Shown piece after piece: positions 58,393 to 64,000 of a stretch of DNA of 64,000 bases. The stretch comes from DASSBR01 sp035708085. Lineage in GTDB: Bacteria; Pseudomonadota; Gammaproteobacteria; Natronospirales; DASSBR01. Within the stretch, counting starts at the first letter, position 1; each line of letters opens with the position of its first letter. The stretch covers positions 1-64,000 of the forward strand of contig DASSTE010000055.1 in assembly GCA_035708085.1 (NCBI GenBank), read 5' to 3'. The position numbers were made by a program, and so were the translations under genes. Below the pieces are notes generated by a model. It saw only the letters and a list, made by a program, of their open reading frames with translations. It did no database searches and had not been told where the DNA came from.

Positions 58393-60072
58393 TCAGGACT
58401 CTTCGTCGCCGCCAATCTTTTCCTTGAGCAAATCCCCAAGCGTCGTCGTCCCGGCCGACGCCTTGCTGCTGTAGTCGTCGATGGCCTGGGCTTCTTCGTG
58501 AAGCTCTTTGGCCTTGATCGAAATGTTGATGCTGCGGCTCTTGCGATCGACGGCGATGAATTTCGCTTCGACCGTCTCGCCTTCCTTGAGCACGCTGCGC
58601 GCATCTTCGACGCGATCGCGCGACAGTTCGGAGGCACGCAGATAGCCTTCAATGCCTTCGGCCAGGTCAACCACCGCGCCCTTGGCGTCGACCGACTTGA
58701 CGGTACCGGTGACGATGCTGCCCTTCGGATGCGCCGCGAGGAAGTTCGACAGGGGGTCCTTTTCAAGCTGCTTCATGCCGAGCGAAATGCGCTCGCGCTC
58801 GGGATCGACGGCCAGCACCACGGCTTCGACTTCGTCGCCCTTCTTGAAGTTGCGCACTGCTTCCTCGCCCGGAATGTCCCAGGACAGGTCGGACAGGTGC
58901 ACCAGCCCGTCGATGCCGCCATCGAGACCGATGAAGATACCGAAGTCGGTGATCGACTTGATCGAGCCGACGATCCGGTCGCCCTTGTTGTGCATCGCCG
59001 CGAACTCGTCCCACGGATTCGCCAGGCACTGCTTCATGCCCAGCGAAATGCGGCGGCGGTCGCCGTCAATGTCGAGCACCATGACTTCGACCTCGTCGCC
59101 CACCTGGACGACCTTGGCCGGATTGACGTTCTTGTTGGTCCAGTCCATCTCGGAGACGTGCACCAGGCCTTCGACGCCCTCTTCGATCTCGACGAAGCAG
59201 CCGTATTCGGCCAGGTTCGTGACGCGGCCGAACAGGCGCGCGCCGATCGGGTAGCGGCGCGCAATGCCGACCCACGGATCCTCGCCGAGCTGCTTCAGGC
59301 CCAGCGAGACGCGGTTGCGCTCGCGGTCGAACTTGAGCACCTTGACTTCAATTTCGTCGCCGACTTCGACCACTTCGGACGGATGCTTGACGCGCCGCCA
59401 GGCCATATCGGTGATGTGCAGCAAGCCGTCGATGCCGCCGAGGTCGACGAACGCGCCATAATCGGTGAGGTTCTTGACGATGCCCTTGAGGATCAGGCCT
59501 TCCTGCAGGTTTTCGAGCAGCTGTTCGCGCTCGGCACTGTATTCTTCCTCGACCACCGCGCGACGCGAGACGACGACGTTGTTGCGCCGCTGGTCGAGCT
59601 TGATGATCTTGAACTCGAGTTCCTTGCCCTCGAGGTAGGTCGGGTCGCGCACCGGGCGGACATCGACCAGCGAGCCCGGCAGGAACGCGCGCACTTCTTC
59701 GATGTCGACCGTGAAGCCGCCCTTGACCTTGCCGCTGATGTAGCCGTGGACGATCTCGCCGGCTTCGTGGGCTTTCTCCAGCCGCGCCCAGGACCGCGCG
59801 CGCTTGGCTTTTTCGCGCGACAGGCGGGTCTCGCCGAACCCGTCTTCGACCGCGTCGAGCGCGACCTCGACTTCGTCGCCCTCGGCAATATCGACTTCGC
59901 CGCTTTCGTTATAGAACTGTTCGACCGGGATGACACCCTCGGATTTCAGCCCCGCATTGACGATGACCACATCGTCGCCGATCGACATGACGATCGCGTT
60001 GATGATGGCGCCCGGCTGCATCTCCTTGTTGGCGATGCTTTCTTCAAACAGTTCAGCAAAAGATTCACTCAT
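58393..60072 (-). CDS. rpsA: 30S ribosomal protein S1
   Basis: 559 aa from ATG 60072 (MSESFAELFEESI); 14 upstream codons are open but unconserved. Six S1/OB-fold repeats at about 21-87, 105-171, 192-260, 277-347, 364-434 and 451-520, the last four with the typical GxxVxGxVxxI...GxxVxLxxGIxGLVHxSEL pattern. S1 binds mRNA leaders on the ribosome. Full length compared with the E. coli protein (557 aa). It is preceded by a 68-nt gap after cmk, the usual site of its own promoter and autoregulatory leader. Confidence 0.97.
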   Translation of the reverse strand: MSESFAELFEESIANKEMQPGAIINAIVMSIGDDVVIVNAGLKSEGVIPVEQFYNESGEVDIAEGDEVEVALDAVEDGFGETRLSREKAKRARSWARLEKAHEAGEIVHGYISGKVKGGFTVDIEEVRAFLPGSLVDVRPVRDPTYLEGKELEFKIIKLDQRRNNVVVSRRAVVEEEYSAEREQLLENLQEGLILKGIVKNLTDYGAFVDLGGIDGLLHITDMAWRRVKHPSEVVEVGDEIEVKVLKFDRERNRVSLGLKQLGEDPWVGIARRYPIGARLFGRVTNLAEYGCFVEIEEGVEGLVHVSEMDWTNKNVNPAKVVQVGDEVEVMVLDIDGDRRRISLGMKQCLANPWDEFAAMHNKGDRIVGSIKSITDFGIFIGLDGGIDGLVHLSDLSWDIPGEEAVRNFKKGDEVEAVVLAVDPERERISLGMKQLEKDPLSNFLAAHPKGSIVTGTVKSVDAKGAVVDLAEGIEGYLRASELSRDRVEDARSVLKEGETVEAKFIAVDRKSRSINISIKAKELHEEAQAIDDYSSKASAGTTTLGDLLKEKIGGDEES

Positions 60073-60140
60073 TAAAGTCGTCGTCCCGTGCCCTTCGGCA
60101 ACAATTAACCGCAAATCCCATCCCGGTTTTACGGGTTACG

Positions 60141-60833
60141 TCAAAATGAACGCAGACGTCCTGTCCCGTTCGCTGTTAAATCGAGTACCTCGGCGACTAC
60201 GGCATCGATCGACTTGCCCGTGGTATCGACCACGTGCGCATCGGGCGCCGGTGTCAACGGCGAGATCGGGCGCTCGGCATCCCGCCGGTCGCGCTCCTCC
60301 AAATCTCGCAAAAGGCTGTCAAGGCTAACACTTAACCCTTTCTTATTCAACTGCTTATGGCGCCTCTCGGCCCTTTCGCGGGCGCTCGCAGTCAGGAAAA
60401 TCTTGGTGCCGGCATCGGGAAAAATGACGCTGCCCATGTCGCGGCCGTCGGCGACCAGCCCCGGCGGCTCGCGGAAACGTCGCTGCAGGTCCGCCAGGGC
60501 CGCGCGCACCTCGGGCAGAACCGCGATTTTCGATGCGGCATTGCCGCAGGATTCCGCCCGCACCGCCGACGTCACGTCGTCTCCATTTAACAGAATTCGA
60601 CCATCGTCGTCGTTGGGCACAAAGCGGATGTCGAGCGTCGGCGCCAGGGCTGCGACGCGCGCCGGCTCCTCGGGACGGATGTGGGCTTCGGCAGCCGCGT
60701 GCGCGAGAATGCGGTACAAGGCGCCGCTGTCGAGGTGGTGCCAGCCGAGTCGTTGCGCGACCAGACGACTGATGGTGCCTTTGCCGGAACCGCTGGGGCC
60801 GTCGATGGCGATCACCGGAGCCGGTCCAGTCAC
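60141..60833 (-). CDS. cmk: Cytidylate kinase
   Basis: 230 aa from GTG 60833, whose GTGA overlaps the aroA stop; the long open frame upstream is inside aroA. P-loop IDGPSGSGKGT at residues 9-19, the LDSGALYR substrate loop, VADGRDMGSVIFPDA and the lid region with FLTASARERAERRHKQL. It phosphorylates CMP and dCMP with ATP. Between aroA and rpsA, as in most proteobacteria. Confidence 0.95.
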   Translation of the reverse strand: MTGPAPVIAIDGPSGSGKGTISRLVAQRLGWHHLDSGALYRILAHAAAEAHIRPEEPARVAALAPTLDIRFVPNDDDGRILLNGDDVTSAVRAESCGNAASKIAVLPEVRAALADLQRRFREPPGLVADGRDMGSVIFPDAGTKIFLTASARERAERRHKQLNKKGLSVSLDSLLRDLEERDRRDAERPISPLTPAPDAHVVDTTGKSIDAVVAEVLDLTANGTGRLRSF

Positions 60834-62137
60834 GCCGCCTCCTCGATCTGCACGCCGCCGGCTCGCGCGACATGCGCAAAGTCGGGAAACGAGGTGGCGA
60901 CATTGTCCACGTCGTCGATTCGCAGCGGTGCATCCGCGCGCAATGCCGCCATCGCGAACGCCATCGCGATGCGGTGATCGCCGCCGCTGTCGATGACGCC
61001 GCCGCCGAAGCGCTCGACGCCCTCCACCCGCAGCCCATCCGGCAGCACCTCCACGGGCGCGCCCAGCGTCGTCAGCCCGGCCGCAATCGCCGCCAGCCGG
61101 TCGCTCTCCTTGACGCGCAGCTCGGACGCGCCGCTCAGGGTCGTTGCGCCGGCGGCGCAAGCTGCCGCGACCATCAATGCCGGAAATTCGTCGATCGCCA
61201 GCGGCACCAGCGCCGGCGGAATGTCGATGCCGTGCAGCGAAGCGCTCCGTACATGCAGGTCGGCCACCGGCTCATCGCCGTACTGGCGCGGGTTCGCGAT
61301 GTCGATGCACGCGCCCATCGCGCGGAGGATGTCGAGCACGCCGGTACGCGTCGGATTGATGCCGACGCCTTCGAGCCAGACGTCCGAATCAGGCGCGATC
61401 GTCGCGCCAACCATCAGAAACGCGGCCGACGACAGATCGCGCGGCACCTGCACCGCCGCGGCACGAAGGCGGCTGCCGCCGCGCACGCCGATCCAGTCGT
61501 GCTCATGCAAAATCTCGACGCCGAACTGCTTGAGCAACCGCTCCGTGTGATCGCGAGTGGGCGCCGGTTCCAGACAGGCGGTCTCGCCGTCAGCGAACAG
61601 CCCCGCCAGCAGCAACGATGATTTCAACTGTGCACTCGCGACCGGCATGCGGTAGTGCAGCGCCTTGAGCGGTCGGCGCCCCTCGATGACCAGCGGCGCG
61701 ACATCGCCGGGCGCGACATCGATCGCGGCTCCCATCTCCCGGAGCGGCTCGACGATGCGTCGCATCGGCCGGCGGCACAATGACGCGTCGCCGGTCAGTT
61801 CGGTGCGGAACGGCTGCCCGGCCGCCACGCCCGCGAGCAGGCGGAAGCCGGTGCCGGAATTACCAAGATCCAGCGGCGCGCCGGCAGCTTTCAGCCCGTC
61901 GCTGCCCATGCCGCGCACCGTCACCGGCAGGCTCTCGGTCCAGGCGATTTCCACGCCCAGCGCCGCCAGCGCCTCGGCCGTCGAGCGGCAGTCGGCGCCG
62001 GGCAGAATGCCGGAAATTTCGGTCACGCCGTCGGCCAGCGCGCCGAGGATCAGTGCACGATGGGAAATCGACTTGTCGCCCGGGACGTCGAGCGCGCCAC
62101 GCAGCCTGCCGCCGGGGGAGACGTTATAGGCTGTCAC
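60830..62137 (-). CDS. aroA: 3-phosphoshikimate 1-carboxyvinyltransferase (EPSP synthase)
   Basis: 435 aa, GTG start overlapping the hisC stop (GTGA). It adds enolpyruvyl to shikimate 3-phosphate in aromatic amino-acid synthesis. Motifs: PGDKSISHRALIL, LGNSGTGFRLLAG, RPMRRIVEPLREMGA, MPVASAQLKSSLLLAGL, TRDHTERLL, NPTRTG, ELRVKESDRL and DHRIAMAF. DKSISHR, RPM and ASAQLKS place it near the class II type known from Agrobacterium CP4 rather than the E. coli type, although the residue after LGNS is Gly, not Ala as in CP4. No functional claim is made from that. Confidence 0.96.
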   Translation of the reverse strand: MTAYNVSPGGRLRGALDVPGDKSISHRALILGALADGVTEISGILPGADCRSTAEALAALGVEIAWTESLPVTVRGMGSDGLKAAGAPLDLGNSGTGFRLLAGVAAGQPFRTELTGDASLCRRPMRRIVEPLREMGAAIDVAPGDVAPLVIEGRRPLKALHYRMPVASAQLKSSLLLAGLFADGETACLEPAPTRDHTERLLKQFGVEILHEHDWIGVRGGSRLRAAAVQVPRDLSSAAFLMVGATIAPDSDVWLEGVGINPTRTGVLDILRAMGACIDIANPRQYGDEPVADLHVRSASLHGIDIPPALVPLAIDEFPALMVAAACAAGATTLSGASELRVKESDRLAAIAAGLTTLGAPVEVLPDGLRVEGVERFGGGVIDSGGDHRIAMAFAMAALRADAPLRIDDVDNVATSFPDFAHVARAGGVQIEEAA

Positions 62138-63279
62138 GCGTCCGCAAGCACTTTTTTCAGCGCCTCGATAAAGCGCCGGTTTTCGTCCGGCAACCCGACC
62201 GTCACGCGCAGATGCGTCGGCAGATCGTAGCCGCCGATCGGGCGGACGATGACGCCTTCGCGCAGCAGCAGTTCGAACACTTCGCGGCCATCGCGGCGCA
62301 CGTCGACGGTGACGAAATTACCCACCGACGGCAGAAACGACAGGCCCATGTCCGTCAGTGCGCGTTCGAGTGCCGCACGTCCTTCGCGGTTCGTTCGCAC
62401 CGCCTCGTCGAGGTGGGCGGTATCGGCCAACGCCGCCTGCGCCGCGACTTGGGCCAGCGCATTGACGTTGAACGGCGGCCGGACGCGGTTCATCAGGTTG
62501 GCGAGCTGCGGATGCGAGATCGCGCAACCGACCCGCAGCCCCGCGAGCCCGTACGCCTTCGAAAACGTATGCAGCACGACGAGGTTCGGGTAATGCTCCA
62601 GCAGCCGCACGCCGTTGGGGTAATCGGCTTGCTCGACGTATTCGAAATACGCCTCGTCGAGCACGACGACGACCTCGTCCGGCACTGCATCGAGGAAACG
62701 CACCAACTCGTCGCGACCCAGCCAGGTGCCGGTCGGATTGTTGGGGTTGGCGATAAACACCAGCCGGGTCGCAGCGTCGATCAGCGCAAGCATCGCGTCG
62801 AGGTTGTGGCCGTAGGGCATCGGCGCATCGGCCGGATTGGCAGCGGCAATGCGGAGCTCCGCGCCGACAGCGCGCGTGGCAATCACATAGCTGACGAAGC
62901 CGTGGCGCGACATCACCGCATTGCGGCTGCTATCGAGCATCACTTCGCCCAGTATCCGCACCAGCTCATCGGAGCCGTTGCCCAGGGTGATCTGGTCTGC
63001 CGACACCGCCCAATGCGCCGCGAGTGCCTGCTTGAGATCGTAGGCATTACCGTCCGGATAAATGGCCAGCTCGTCGAGTTGCGCCTGAACCGCCGTCTTC
63101 GCTTTCGGGCTGGGCCCGAGCGGGCTCTCGTTCGAAGCGAGCTTGACGATTTCCGTCAGGCCGTATTCGCGCTGGACCTCGCCGATCGGCTTGCCCGGTT
63201 CATACGGCTTGAGTTCGCGCACACCCGGCACGGCGAGCTTGCTGAAATCTGTGGCTTTGCTTTTCTGAACTGCGTCCAT
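62134..63279 (-). CDS. hisC: Histidinol-phosphate aminotransferase
   Basis: 381 aa, pyridoxal-phosphate fold type I. Motifs: KLASNESPLGPSPKA, GNGSDELV, ANPNNPTGT, LDEAYFEYVE and the cofactor lysine in TFSKAYGLAGLRVG. Besides histidine synthesis, HisC homologues in this operon position often also transaminate aromatic precursors. It starts 3 nt after the serC stop. Neither pheA nor tyrA, which often neighbour it, is present between serC and aroA. Confidence 0.95.
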   Translation of the reverse strand: MDAVQKSKATDFSKLAVPGVRELKPYEPGKPIGEVQREYGLTEIVKLASNESPLGPSPKAKTAVQAQLDELAIYPDGNAYDLKQALAAHWAVSADQITLGNGSDELVRILGEVMLDSSRNAVMSRHGFVSYVIATRAVGAELRIAAANPADAPMPYGHNLDAMLALIDAATRLVFIANPNNPTGTWLGRDELVRFLDAVPDEVVVVLDEAYFEYVEQADYPNGVRLLEHYPNLVVLHTFSKAYGLAGLRVGCAISHPQLANLMNRVRPPFNVNALAQVAAQAALADTAHLDEAVRTNREGRAALERALTDMGLSFLPSVGNFVTVDVRRDGREVFELLLREGVIVRPIGGYDLPTHLRVTVGLPDENRRFIEALKKVLADA

Positions 63280-63282
63280 TCT

Positions 63283-64000
63283 TCAACCGTGCCGTTTCTC
63301 GAAATCGTGCATGAAATCAATCAGCGCCGCGATGCCCGCTTCCGGCATTGCGTTGTAAATGCTGGCGCGCACCCCGCCGACGGACTGATGGCCGTGCAGG
63401 TTGGCGAGCCCCGCCGCCTCGGCTTCGTCGAGGAATACCGGTTCCAGCGCCGCATCGGCGAGCAGGAACGGCACGTTCATCAGTGAACGTGCACGCGGCG
63501 CGACGTTGTTGGTGTAAAAGCCACTGGCGTCGACCGTATCGTAAAGGCGCATGGCCTTGCGGCGATTGATGGCCTCGATCGCGGTCAAGCCACCCTGCGC
63601 CTTGAGCCACTTGAGCACGAGGCCCGCGACGTACCAGGACCAGGTCGGCGGCGTATTGAGCATTGAATGCGTTTCGTCCTGCTGGCGGTAATCCAGCACG
63701 CCCGGCGTCGTCGGCAGCGCCTTGCCCAGCAGGTCGCGGCGCACGATCACGACCGTCATGCCGGCGGGCCCGATGTTCTTTTGCGCGCCGGCGTAGATCA
63801 GCCCGAAGCGCGAAATGTCGAGCGGCCGCGACAGCAATTCCGACGTCATGTCGGTGACCAGCAGCGCGCCTTCGAATTCCGGCGTCTCGCGATACTGCAC
63901 GCCGCCAATGGTTTCGTTGGCCACGTAATGCACGAAGGCGGCATCCGTGGCCACGCGCCATTCGCTTGCCGGCACGATATCGCGATAGCGACTGGCCTCA
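63283..64000 (-). CDS. serC: Phosphoserine aminotransferase, C-terminal part (cut by window edge)
   Basis: About 238 C-terminal residues are visible; the frame is open to the window edge, and the family is about 360 aa, so roughly a third is missing. The visible start EASRYRDIVPASEW is not the N-terminus. Motifs: the cofactor lysine in YAGAQKNIGPAGMTVVIVR, TPGVLDYRQQDETHSMLNTPP and the C-terminal VGGVRASIYNAMPEAGI. It converts 3-phosphohydroxypyruvate to phosphoserine and also acts in pyridoxine synthesis. Confidence 0.96.
   Translation of the reverse strand, partial: EASRYRDIVPASEWRVATDAAFVHYVANETIGGVQYRETPEFEGALLVTDMTSELLSRPLDISRFGLIYAGAQKNIGPAGMTVVIVRRDLLGKALPTTPGVLDYRQQDETHSMLNTPPTWSWYVAGLVLKWLKAQGGLTAIEAINRRKAMRLYDTVDASGFYTNNVAPRARSLMNVPFLLADAALEPVFLDEAEAAGLANLHGHQSVGGVRASIYNAMPEAGIAALIDFMHDFEKRHG

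Overview
The window looks like the chromosome of a GC-rich (roughly 60% or more) Gram-negative proteobacterium. The gene orders serC-hisC-aroA-cmk-rpsA-ihfB-lapA-lapB and pyrG-kdsA-eno-ftsB are typical of Beta- and Gammaproteobacteria. KdsA, LapA/LapB, TolC-type and lipoprotein genes fit a cell with an LPS outer membrane. I cannot name the genus. I saw no rRNA, tRNA, CRISPR or insertion sequence.

Layout. (1) 1-26127, minus strand: one very long efflux-type operon. Read in transcription order it holds an HlyD-family adaptor, one MacB/LolD-type ABC ATPase, nine complete tandem ~800-aa duplicated FtsX/MacB permeases, a TolC-family outer-membrane protein and a tenth permease cut by the window edge. 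(2) 26128-26759: a control region with two near-identical modules. Each has a long palindrome about 85 nt upstream of a good sigma-54 (-24/-12) promoter. One module drives the operon, the other a short transcript with a doubtful 76-codon ORF. (3) 26760-29475, plus strand: an NtrC-family sigma-54 activator and an NtrB/NtrY-like histidine kinase, overlapping by 17 nt, the obvious regulators of (2). (4) 29477-32061: a small lipoprotein, 3-mercaptopyruvate sulfurtransferase, a secreted hypothetical protein and an HSDL2-like short-chain dehydrogenase. (5) 32293-40227: a drug-efflux block, marR with its promoter and operator, emrA, emrB, a universal stress protein, and an RND adaptor/pump pair of MdtBC type. 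(6) 40307-43925: an operon of a KaiC-like double RecA ATPase, a degenerate receiver and a degenerate-receiver/GGDEF plus EAL protein. (7) 43985-51009: a YgjP-like metallopeptidase and two paralogous multi-sensor hybrid histidine kinases with matching promoters. (8) 50942-64000, minus strand: housekeeping genes, serC (partial), hisC, aroA, cmk, rpsA, ihfB, lapA, lapB, then pyrG, kdsA, eno, ftsB and a crotonase-family gene.

The most unusual system is regions 1-3. One ATPase, one adaptor and one outer-membrane channel appear to be shared by ten duplicated permeases. Their membrane and coupling segments are conserved while their periplasmic domains diverge, and the whole set is apparently switched on by a dedicated sigma-54 two-component system. 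The sequence suggests, but does not prove, a modular exporter or envelope-stress system with interchangeable substrate-recognition subunits.

A family of stem-loop repeats lies in intergenic spaces at about 32236, 40249, 56063 and 56254. A 7-nt tandem repeat sits between eno and kdsA.
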